Below, in pieces: positions 50,908 to 58,768 of a stretch of 64,000 nucleotides of DNA (its first letter is position 1; each line of letters opens with the position of its first letter). The notes below the pieces were generated by a model. It ran no database searches. It saw only the letters and a program-made list of their open reading frames with translations, and was not told the origin of the DNA. This DNA is from Candidatus Poseidoniales archaeon (GTDB lineage: Archaea > Thermoplasmatota > Poseidoniia > Poseidoniales > Thalassarchaeaceae). The stretch covers positions 101,544 through 165,543 of the forward strand of contig DUAE01000001.1 in NCBI GenBank assembly GCA_012960975.1, written 5' to 3'. Position numbers and translations under genes: made by a program.

Positions 50908-52398
50908 ATGTCACTCAACAATAACCAACGTCGGATGCTGCGCGTAATGCACGGCGATGCTGAACGTACTTGGTCGTTGAACGATTTGTTGGCTGCAACT
51001 GGATGGAGCGATCAAGTTCATGTCGCTGGTGCTGGAAAAGAGTTAGCAGAGGATGGGTTAGCTGAGATTTTAGAGTCACAATCGTCGATGGTTTATCTTG
51101 GTAAAGAGGGTGCATCAGCAGTTGAAAACGGCCTGTTAGAAGCGCGTATTTGGAAGTGGTTTGAGGCAGTAGACGACTCAAACCGAAATATGGCAGGGCT
51201 TTTTTCTGCAGGTTTCGAGCGTCATGAGGCTGGACCAGGAGTCGGCTTGTTGAAGGCACTCGGCATCAGTATCCAGAGTGGTGTTTTTGTCGCTGAAAAT
51301 AAAAAATCGGTAGCAAAAACTATCACATCTCGCACCGAATTTATCGAATCCATTGGTAAAGGAGTATATCTAGAAGAACTCGATTCGGAAATGATAAAAC
51401 ATTTCTCAAATCGAAAAAATTTAATTTTTATTGAAGAAAATACGACTCGCACCTGGACTTTAACTAATGCTGGAAAAGATATTGGCGAGTCAGAGTTAGT
51501 CGATGTCGAATTAATCGGAGAGGTCACACCAGAATTTTTGCAAGGAGAAAATTGGCGCGATGTGAAATACAAGGCTTTCGATGTCGATGCTCCCGCTCCA
51601 ATTCCGATGGGTGGCAGGCCTCATCCAATGCAATCTCTAATCGAGAGAATTCGCTCGGTCTTCCTCGAGATGGGTTTTTCTGAAATCGAAGGAGATTATG
51701 TCCAATCTGCCGGATGGAATATGGATGCACTCTACATTCCTCAATCCCATCCTGCGCGAACTATGCAGGATACTTTCTATCTCTCTAATCCTGAAAAAAT
51801 TGAACTCGATGAAAAAACCCTGAACATATGGTCGGCTGTACACGAACATGGCCATGATACTGGGAGTCGAGGATGGGGCTCTACTTTTGATAAAGAAGAA
51901 TCACAAAAGGCTTTGCTGCGCACTCATACGACAGTCAACACCGTCAAATATATCTCCCAAAATCCAAATCATGCATGCCGAGTTTTCGGAATAGGCCGGG
52001 TTTTCAGACAAGAAACGATAGACCGTACTCATCTTCCTGAATTTCATCAAATCGAAGGTATTATTCACGAACCTGACGCAAATCTTTCGATGTTAATTAC
52101 AACCTTGAAAACCTTCTACACGAAAATGGGCTATCCAGATGTAAGGGTTCGACCTGCATACTTCCCGTATACCGAGCCGTCTGTTGAAGTCGAAGTTCTA
52201 TGGCGAGGGGAGTGGCTCGAATTGGGTGGTTCAGGAATTTTTCGACCAGAGGTTACCGAGCCACTTGGAACTGAATGGCCGGTTTGTGCTTGGGGGATGG
52301 GTCTCGAGCGGCTCGCTATGCTCGTGCTAGATCTGAACGATATTCGCGAACTCTACCAGCCTGACCTTGAGCGTTTGAGTCGAATGCCGATTCTTTGA
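50908..52398 (+). CDS. pheS: Phenylalanyl-tRNA synthetase alpha subunit, archaeal/eukaryal type
   Basis: 496 residues. Class II synthetase motifs: HPMQSLIERIRSVFLEMGFSEIEG, QSHPARTMQDTFYL (motif 2 region), FRQETIDRTHLPEFHQIEGI, and the motif 3 CAWGMGLERLAML. The N-terminal ~200 residues include winged-helix-like DNA-binding folds, typical of archaeal PheS. The enzyme is an alpha2beta2 tetramer; pheT is not adjacent and not in the window. Its last ~80 bases overlap, antisense, the 3' end of the YHYH protein frame. Confidence 0.96.
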   Translation: MSLNNNQRRMLRVMHGDAERTWSLNDLLAATGWSDQVHVAGAGKELAEDGLAEILESQSSMVYLGKEGASAVENGLLEARIWKWFEAVDDSNRNMAGLFSAGFERHEAGPGVGLLKALGISIQSGVFVAENKKSVAKTITSRTEFIESIGKGVYLEELDSEMIKHFSNRKNLIFIEENTTRTWTLTNAGKDIGESELVDVELIGEVTPEFLQGENWRDVKYKAFDVDAPAPIPMGGRPHPMQSLIERIRSVFLEMGFSEIEGDYVQSAGWNMDALYIPQSHPARTMQDTFYLSNPEKIELDEKTLNIWSAVHEHGHDTGSRGWGSTFDKEESQKALLRTHTTVNTVKYISQNPNHACRVFGIGRVFRQETIDRTHLPEFHQIEGIIHEPDANLSMLITTLKTFYTKMGYPDVRVRPAYFPYTEPSVEVEVLWRGEWLELGGSGIFRPEVTEPLGTEWPVCAWGMGLERLAMLVLDLNDIRELYQPDLERLSRMPIL

Positions 52399-53674
52399 AT
52401 GCAAATCTGGTCACTGAAGCCATTACGAGCACCGATAACAGAATCGTGCCGCTATTCGGTGGTAATGATTTCAACCAAGGTACTGAAAAAACTCCTTTTT
52501 CTACTGATTGGTCACCACTTGGTGGCGGACCATTTTCACATCCGGGTGGTGGCGGACCAATTCCTGGCCCCCATGTTTCTCCATGGCCGGAGCAATCAGG
52601 ATCATCTCCATCATCATCAGATGGTAATTCACTACCATAGCAATTGATGAAGTAAGGGAAACCAATGCCACCTTCTCCATTAATCATAGTAGTATGGTAA
52701 TGATATATGCCCTCAGGCCAGTCTGGAGTTGCACTAAATATTCCATTACAAGCATCCAATGTTCCAAGGTCCTGAATATATTCATAGTCATCAATTCCAC
52801 CAGAACCATCTGCTCCATCCTTAAGTCGATATGAAGAAGTCATTTCAACAACATCTCCATCCTCATTCCATCCAGTGTAACCATAAATTGAATTCCCATC
52901 AAATGCAAATCCTACAATCTTTGAATGTGTATTCAAAGTTCTTTGAGAGTCTAAATTGTAATCATACATTGTTTCCCCTTCTGCTGCGTGCCAATGTATA
53001 CAATTTGCATCAGCATGGTAATGATATTCGCCTCCTGGTCCTGAATGACCATGACATACCCCAAGATCTACTGGCTGTTCACCTTCTTCTTGTTGATATG
53101 CGCCTTCTTCTAAAGCAACTGCATCACCACCTGGTCCATCTTCTGGACCATATATTGCTACTCCTGTAACTGTGAATGCAATAGAACCTCTAATAGCTGC
53201 CATGACACAACCATCTGAACTAACTGTGGGATTACAGTTAGGGTCATCAGTCGGTGTCAATGGTATGGTATAACTCATAGATTGGGCAGTTGCACAGCAT
53301 CCAAGTGTAGACTCGAAATCATGATTTGGTAAGCCATTGGTACTAATTGTAATATTCTGGTCCTCAATAACAAAACTTAGATCGCACATATGATTATCTG
53401 GTTCCTCTGTACTATAATCGTCGACAACAGGAACCGGTTCCTCGTCACACAGTAAAGTTTCTGACCACCAAGCAGAAGAACCTGTTTCTGGGGTAGGATC
53501 ATCATCATACTCACAACCGCCATCATCTTGTGTCGCAGCGCTATCGAAGTTATTTGCAGATTCATCAGTACAGCCTGCTACTGTTTCCTCATCATATTCA
53601 CAAGAACCATCGTCTTCAGTTGCAGTACTATTGAAATTATTAGCCTCAGAATCAGTACAACCCTGAGATGGTTG
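52316..53674 (-). pseudogene. YHYH-domain surface protein, downstream part of a frame cut by TAG
   Basis: Open reading of ~452 codons directly after an in-frame TAG (53675-53677). The first start codon is ATG 53389, which would discard ~95 codons holding two GCTD calcium-type repeats and the beginning of the domain. The YHYH signature is LGVCHGHSGPGGEYHYHADANCIHWHAAEG, and EGIYHYHTTMINGEGGIGFPYFI. A C-terminal membrane helix is SGTILLSVLVMASVTRFA, after a Gly/Pro-rich acidic linker. The end overlaps pheS antisense by 83 bases. Most likely one protein with the upstream ORF, interrupted by a nonsense change or sequencing/assembly error. His-rich motifs suggest metal binding. Confidence 0.72.
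53489..53662 (-). repeat. Two tandem GCTD-type protein repeats (87 bases each)
   Basis: Two consecutive 29-codon units lie at 53576-53662 and 53489-53575 on the minus strand. Each starts GCTD, continues A-NNF, and has a DDG-C-Y motif (GCTDSEANNF/EDDGSCEY and GCTDESANNF/QDDGGCEY). This matches the Asp-rich, two-cysteine repeat found in many marine secreted proteins. They sit between the TAG and the first ATG of the YHYH frame, and no ATG, GTG or TTG start precedes them after the TAG. Confidence 0.85.
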
Positions 53675-54361
53675 CTAGGCCGGTTCTGTAGGTTCTGTAG
53701 CGTTAATCCAAATTGTTTGTGTTGCAACCGTATCTTCCCAAGTGCCACAGGTTGCTTGGGTTATTATCGTCATATTCGAATTAACTTCGTCAAAACTCAA
53801 TGTAAATCGGCCGCTATCATCAATCGGTAAACTTAGGCTGAAGTTACCGATGTCACCATCACTCCAAATCAGTTCACAGGTATTGATAGCGGGATGAACA
53901 ACCGTGCCTTGTATAGATGCGCTATCACCTTTTTCGACTGTGATTTCATTCTCATTGACAATCATCACAGTCGCATCTTCAGCAGGGTAGTGAATCGTAA
54001 ATACTGAGGTCCAACGGGATTCTTGACCGATCGAATCTAAAGCAATTATTTTCAAAGCGTGTTCTCCGACAGATAATTCAGAAATATCAAAAATAAGTGT
54101 GCCGTTTTCGTCTGGTACGACTTCGAGTGATTGACCATCCATTGTGATGGTGAGAGCTAGGCTCGGCATATCTTCGTCAGAAATGGATAATTCGATTGAA
54201 TCAGCGCTTCCAATCAATATTTGATTTGGAATACTTCCATCGATTATAGGTGCGAGGTTTTCTTTACTACCGTCTAGGTCGAAGACTAAAGCGCCGAGTA
54301 TTACGCTACCAATCATCAATGCAGCGAGGAATATTGACTTCGCTTGGCCACCTGCATCCAT
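53675..54361 (-). CDS. Membrane-anchored extracellular protein with Ig-like domains (upstream part of the YHYH protein)
   Basis: 228 residues from ATG 54361 (MDAGGQAKSIF); a TTG 39 bases earlier is unlikely. Signal anchor at 6-25 (AKSIFLAALMIGSVILGALV). Two beta-sandwich-like stretches follow, the first with LTITMDGQSLEVVPDENGTL and the second with IQGTVVHPAINTCELIWSDG and ATCGTWEDTVATQTIWIN. The frame ends EPTEPA-TAG, and the same frame continues without a stop into GCTD repeats and the YHYH domain. The linker style is the same on both sides of the TAG, so this is probably the N-terminal part of one larger protein. Confidence 0.72.
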   Translation of the reverse strand: MDAGGQAKSIFLAALMIGSVILGALVFDLDGSKENLAPIIDGSIPNQILIGSADSIELSISDEDMPSLALTITMDGQSLEVVPDENGTLIFDISELSVGEHALKIIALDSIGQESRWTSVFTIHYPAEDATVMIVNENEITVEKGDSASIQGTVVHPAINTCELIWSDGDIGNFSLSLPIDDSGRFTLSFDEVNSNMTIITQATCGTWEDTVATQTIWINATEPTEPA

Positions 54362-54403
54362 ATTAATCCCAAGAAGGGATGATATTTGAATCAAATCCAA
54401 CCC

Positions 54404-55465
54404 TCATTCATCGACGAGAGTTTTCACATCTTTGAGAAAGAGAGTAACATCCCAATTTGTTCCGCTCCATGCAACGCGTTTTCGCAATTCTTTATCGAGA
54501 ATAAAAGTCACAGTCGAGTGGCCAACACCATAGTCAGAAAGTGATTGTTCATGAGGGTCTTCTATTGGAGTCGTTTCGTCATTTTCACCCTCGGTAACAC
54601 ATGTCAACATATCTTCACCTCTTTCGTATCCATCATCACACATGCAATGTGCTCCTCCACTTTCGCCCATTACCCAACCTCGGCCATTACAATCAATTCC
54701 TGGTGGCATTTGCGAGAGGTTTCCTCCATCTGCAATCCACGCGAGGTTAGTTTGCGAACCGAAAAGTGAATCTAGATGAGATTCATTTAGTACCGACCAA
54801 TTCCACGAATCTGAGTCCCATGCATATAGTTGCCAATTGGTTTCAGAATCAAGAGTAATATTTTCCGATTCGAGCGCGAGGTCTGAAAAATCTGATTTTG
54901 TTGCACTCGAAGCTATTTCTGAATAAAGCAAATCAATAGATGTCGTTGAGTTGTCGGGATACATAACAACAACTCGATTTGTCGAACCTTCGGGTGGTTC
55001 ACTCGCATTGATATGGTCATTATCTACAACGATATTCCATTCATCCCAAACTTTGACAAGGGTTGAAGCACGATCTGCTGAGAGATGATCCCATTCAAGT
55101 CCCATGATTTCCATCCAAGCCGCAAACCGTTCGGGAGTGTCTCTAGCGGGGTCGATAGTGATTGAGATAATGATTACATCATCCGAGTACTCACCGAGAT
55201 TTTCATCGACCCAATCTAGATTTGCTGAAAGCGCTAAACAGACATCAGGGCAAGATGTGTATAGGAATGCGACAACGACAACCTTTCCCTCATATTCTGA
55301 AAGTGTGATGATTTCTCGATTCTGATTCAATAATGAAAAATCTGGTGCATCAGGAGGATCATTGTATTCGATTCCATTGAATTTTTTCCCCACATTATCA
55401 TCTAAACAACCAGTGAGTGATGGTGAAATAATCATGAATATTGCTAGTAATTGTAAAATTTTCAT
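54404..55465 (-). CDS. Sco1/SenC-family lipoprotein with EGF-like insertion
   Basis: 353 residues from ATG 55465 (MKILQLLAIF); lipobox LTGC gives lipid-modified C20. The Sco thioredoxin fold has the copper-binding CxxxC in LYTSCPDVC (C72/C76) and the distal copper histidine H316 in SDYGVGHSTVTFILDKE. Between them, after about residue 150, ~150 extra residues are inserted, including an EGF-like Cys cluster (DCNGRGWV, HCMCDDGYERG) near 250-285. Sco proteins deliver Cu to CuA of cytochrome oxidase or act as thiol reductases. Starts 2 bases after the second Sco gene. Confidence 0.88.
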   Translation of the reverse strand: MKILQLLAIFMIISPSLTGCLDDNVGKKFNGIEYNDPPDAPDFSLLNQNREIITLSEYEGKVVVVAFLYTSCPDVCLALSANLDWVDENLGEYSDDVIIISITIDPARDTPERFAAWMEIMGLEWDHLSADRASTLVKVWDEWNIVVDNDHINASEPPEGSTNRVVVMYPDNSTTSIDLLYSEIASSATKSDFSDLALESENITLDSETNWQLYAWDSDSWNWSVLNESHLDSLFGSQTNLAWIADGGNLSQMPPGIDCNGRGWVMGESGGAHCMCDDGYERGEDMLTCVTEGENDETTPIEDPHEQSLSDYGVGHSTVTFILDKELRKRVAWSGTNWDVTLFLKDVKTLVDE

Positions 55466-55467
55466 TT

Positions 55468-56190
55468 TTATTCTTCCATCAATATTAGTATGTCTTCCAT
55501 TACGAGTTCGGCGTTCCAATCAGTATCACCCCACCAAACTCGTTGATTCATTTCTTTGTCAAGAATTATTGTTCCTGTAGTATGGTCTACCCAGTAACTG
55601 AGAGGATGGTGCATAACTTTGAGATCCTCACTTTCGGTTTGCGTTTCTTTTCCACAACCGACGTCATCGACTTCTTCACCTTCTGGCGTATCCGCACATA
55701 TGTCAAAACCATCGGCGACTCCATCACCATCAAGATCTGAATCATATGTTTTGAGCCCGACATCAAAATTAACCCAAACGGGCTCAAGAACTTCTAGCCC
55801 TCCTGTAAGGTGAGGCCAATTGAGGCCTCTGTCACTCGCATAATTTGCAAGAACGCTTGTATTGTCAGTCCACGGGTCTACGGTGATACTCAAGATTGCT
55901 ACATCATTTTCGTAATGGTCGCCAAGTTCTTGTGAAATGTAAGCAAGATTTGCACTTACGATAGGGCAAATATCTGGGCATCGAGTGAATAGGAATGCGA
56001 TTACAACTATTTTACCTTCAAGAGAAGAAAGAGTGAATTCTTGACCATTTTCGTCGATTAAAGTAAAATCTTCTGCATGAACTGCAGGAACTATATCTTC
56101 GCCGTAGAAAATATCAATTTCTTCCTCTCCAAGGCATCCTGCATTCAGGATGCATAAAGTCAAAATCACTGCAATAATTGAATCCTTCAT
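55468..56190 (-). CDS. Sco1/SenC-family lipoprotein with calcium-loop insertion
   Basis: 240 residues; lipobox NAGC (C19). Copper motif in LFTRCPDIC (C71/C75) and histidine H203 in YWVDHTTGTIILDKE. Between them is a thrombospondin type 3-like insertion, DSDLDGDGVADGFDICADTP (150-169), plus two cysteines. This insertion is at the equivalent place to the EGF-like insertion of the neighbouring Sco, showing paralogues that gained different modules. ATG 56190 overlaps the upstream TGA as ATGA, so it is translationally coupled to the cupredoxin-like gene. Confidence 0.9.
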   Translation of the reverse strand: MKDSIIAVILTLCILNAGCLGEEEIDIFYGEDIVPAVHAEDFTLIDENGQEFTLSSLEGKIVVIAFLFTRCPDICPIVSANLAYISQELGDHYENDVAILSITVDPWTDNTSVLANYASDRGLNWPHLTGGLEVLEPVWVNFDVGLKTYDSDLDGDGVADGFDICADTPEGEEVDDVGCGKETQTESEDLKVMHHPLSYWVDHTTGTIILDKEMNQRVWWGDTDWNAELVMEDILILMEE

Positions 56191-56750
56191 TCTTCTTCCT
56201 CAGATTTGTTCACAATTTCTTCATTGCCAATATTTTTTGCAATCCATATTAATGCTGACGCACCAAATAATAGTATCGCAATTTTCGGGAGAATATTTTC
56301 TAATCCATTATCCGAAGTGTCATTCGGTGCAACCCCTCCTCCTGGGAGAGAAAAATTTGGACTCGTATCGGTGTGGTTATCTGTCATAATCTGCAAAGTA
56401 ATTGTTTGCCAGAGTGAATCATTAGAATAAATTTCAATTTCATATACTCCCGGTGACCAAGATAAATTATCTAACCATAAACCACATTCATCATTTGTAT
56501 TCGTTGAGTTAGATGGACCTGCCGTACAATTCCAATCTAAATTCGAATCAGTAGGATGAGGTAATCTCACATCTCGGCTGTAATCTACTGTATTATACAG
56601 TATGATACTACTATTTTCAGAAATATCATAGTTTGATGGTTGTACACTACCATTTCTCATAATAAATGAGGAAATATCTGCACCATGGGCTGCAACTGTC
56701 GGAGTGAGTAAGATCGAGACTATTAAAATCGAAAAAATTCGACCGCCCAA
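56187..56750 (-). CDS. Cupredoxin-like membrane-anchored protein with N-terminal His after signal cleavage
   Basis: 187 residues. Signal peptide ~1-20 (RIFSILIVSILLTPTVAAHG); cleavage after AA would leave His as mature residue 1, as in CopC-type copper proteins. A beta-sandwich follows, with SFIMRNGSVQPSNYDISEN and WSPGVYEIEIYSNDSLW and two cysteines (WNCTAG, DECGLWL). A C-terminal membrane helix (ILPKIAILLFGASALIWIA) and acidic KSEEEE tail anchor it. Many N-x-S/T sites suggest N-glycosylation. Overlaps the Sco gene downstream by 4 bases. Copper binding is inferred from context. Confidence 0.6.
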   Translation of the reverse strand: MGGRIFSILIVSILLTPTVAAHGADISSFIMRNGSVQPSNYDISENSSIILYNTVDYSRDVRLPHPTDSNLDWNCTAGPSNSTNTNDECGLWLDNLSWSPGVYEIEIYSNDSLWQTITLQIMTDNHTDTSPNFSLPGGGVAPNDTSDNGLENILPKIAILLFGASALIWIAKNIGNEEIVNKSEEEE

Positions 56751-56759
56751 TTCCTCACC

Positions 56760-58703
56760 TCATTCGCTGCTTTCTTCAGCAGTCCATAGTGGGGGGTAAT
56801 CAAATTCGGGATTGTAATCTTCATCGAATTGAACGACGTAAATTCCACTGACCATTTCTGAAATGTAGACAAATCCGCGAGGGTCATATTGTAATCCCCA
56901 ATCGAAAGGTATCATGCAGGAAGCCCAGCAATCTGCCATATCATACCCCATCGCTTCGATTGGATCTTCAATCCAAGTTGGTCCGGCTGGAAGGTAATAT
57001 CCTACGGTGTGTGTCGGAGCTAATTCCTGAATCGCTTGGAATCCTCGGTCAGGTTCTGGAACTCCGTTTTCCCATACGATTTCATCCCATATTTTTCCGT
57101 GGTCGGTAGCCCATGCGCCAGCGTGGTAATGGGTGAAGTAAACCTCTCCAGCAGGTCCTGTATCGCCATTGTGTGGGCTGTAAATATATCCGCCAGGGAT
57201 GTAGTGTTGAGGATGGGTACCGTTGCTTGTCATGCCTTCTCCGGGCAATCTCCACTTAGATACTAGGAATGGTTTCTCAGGGTCGGTAGTGTCGATTGTC
57301 CAAATATATCCAGTATGATTATCATTTGAACCATATTCAGGTGCGATATAGGTATAATGCCGCCAATTTTGTCCATAAACGGGGTCCTCATATCCTGTCC
57401 CGCAGTTTGCTGGCCAAGTTTCCACCGGATCTAATTGGCTAATGCCTGAACAGACCAGATGGTCACTAGCAACTGCATAATGGATGTTATCATTTCCTTG
57501 GCTTGAATCCAACCATTCTTCTGGTGACATGTTTGCATGGCCGCCTCCTTCTGGCCCATACCAGCCTGAATCTGCTGAGGGGCACCCCATCCATCGGCCG
57601 ACTTCAGGCGGCCATGAAATACCATATGGATCTGCTATAGTCGGCGGGTTAGAAACATCGACGAGGCGCAGACCGCCACCCCAATATGAGATCACTAACA
57701 TTTTCTGTTTAGTGATTGGATGGGTGAAAAATACGTTATCGTGATTGAAGACAGTTCCACCACAAGTGGTGTCCGGTTCTGGAGTATATGCTCCCCATGG
57801 TACGATTTCACGACTTGAGTTTTGAGCGCTATTATCTTGGCCCGGTAACCATGATTCGAATCCCATCGGGACATAGAATACTTTAGTTCCCTTGACAGGT
57901 CCACCACCAGCGACCATTTCTGGATAAGGATCTGCTCCAAACAGGAATAGACTACATTCTTCGCGAGGGTCGAGAGCTCCATCCCAATCACAATAAACAT
58001 TCAAATCTTGATTGTGAAAACCTGCTGGTGGCTCATTCCATTCCGCAACCTTAACCGGGCTGGTTTTGTCTTTGACATAAATCACATCGAGGCGATTTGC
58101 GCCGCTGTTAGCATCGTCATCATTTGGAATCGGATCGAGTTCTGAATTCGTCAATTCGTGATTAATCAATACCCAATTATTGTCTTTTGTGACCTTGATG
58201 TCAATAATTCGAGCAACCTCAGCATAATATGTCGACATCAGTTTGATATTGTTTGGTTCACTGATGTCGAGAATCTCAAATTGATTGTAACTGGAAACAT
58301 ATGCGAAACATCCACCTGATCCATCTGCGTATAATTTACAATCTTCATCGAAATTACCTTCGATGGTAATTTCAGAATTGTCTCCAGGCGTCGGCCCGAT
58401 ATTTTTGAATTCATCAGAGCAAGGCCGACCCTGAGTGTCGTCAAATCCTGGTGGGGGTTTGACATTTCCATCACAATTCAGATTGTGATAATCGATTAGT
58501 TTTGCATTAGGTGTATTCAATCGGTGTGACAGTAAATCGATGTGAGAATGGTTATCATCTTCGATTTCGACTACAGGGTCAATCCAATCCCAAACCGAGT
58601 CATCAGCACCGTCTGGCTTGAACACAGCAATACAACCTGAAAGCGGTGCTGTCACCATTATGGTGACCATCAAAAGAAGTGGAATCGAGTATAATCTGGC
58701 CAT
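56760..58703 (-). CDS. Large LVIVD-repeat lipoprotein, beta-propeller
   Basis: 647 residues from ATG 58703 (MARLYSIPLLLMVTIMV), preceded by GAGGT; ATG 58709 is the alternative. Lipobox LSGC. LVIVD-type blades: FEILDISEPNNIKLMS, LRLVDVSNPPTIA, IWTIDTTDPEKPFLVSKW, GIYVVQFDEDY. Histidine-rich loops stand out: YSPHNGDTGPAGEVYFTHYHAGAW, FNHDNVFFTHP, GFHNQDLNVYC. About 14 cysteines suggest disulfides. The function of LVIVD proteins is not established. It lies 9 bases from the cupredoxin-like gene and 65 bases after the second propeller gene, all one strand. Confidence 0.82.
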   Translation of the reverse strand: MARLYSIPLLLMVTIMVTAPLSGCIAVFKPDGADDSVWDWIDPVVEIEDDNHSHIDLLSHRLNTPNAKLIDYHNLNCDGNVKPPPGFDDTQGRPCSDEFKNIGPTPGDNSEITIEGNFDEDCKLYADGSGGCFAYVSSYNQFEILDISEPNNIKLMSTYYAEVARIIDIKVTKDNNWVLINHELTNSELDPIPNDDDANSGANRLDVIYVKDKTSPVKVAEWNEPPAGFHNQDLNVYCDWDGALDPREECSLFLFGADPYPEMVAGGGPVKGTKVFYVPMGFESWLPGQDNSAQNSSREIVPWGAYTPEPDTTCGGTVFNHDNVFFTHPITKQKMLVISYWGGGLRLVDVSNPPTIADPYGISWPPEVGRWMGCPSADSGWYGPEGGGHANMSPEEWLDSSQGNDNIHYAVASDHLVCSGISQLDPVETWPANCGTGYEDPVYGQNWRHYTYIAPEYGSNDNHTGYIWTIDTTDPEKPFLVSKWRLPGEGMTSNGTHPQHYIPGGYIYSPHNGDTGPAGEVYFTHYHAGAWATDHGKIWDEIVWENGVPEPDRGFQAIQELAPTHTVGYYLPAGPTWIEDPIEAMGYDMADCWASCMIPFDWGLQYDPRGFVYISEMVSGIYVVQFDEDYNPEFDYPPLWTAEESSE

Positions 58704-58768
58704 GGGCATACCTCTTATGTTTAATCGCGCTCTCAGATAGCAATTCAATGCAACGGTCAATGGTGTGT

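Noticed and set aside
53675-53677. The in-frame TAG as a pyrrolysine or other recoded codon
   Set aside because: TAG is used as an ordinary stop elsewhere in the window (for example the radical SAM gene at 11718), and no pyl genes or recoding element are visible. A nonsense change or sequence error is simpler.
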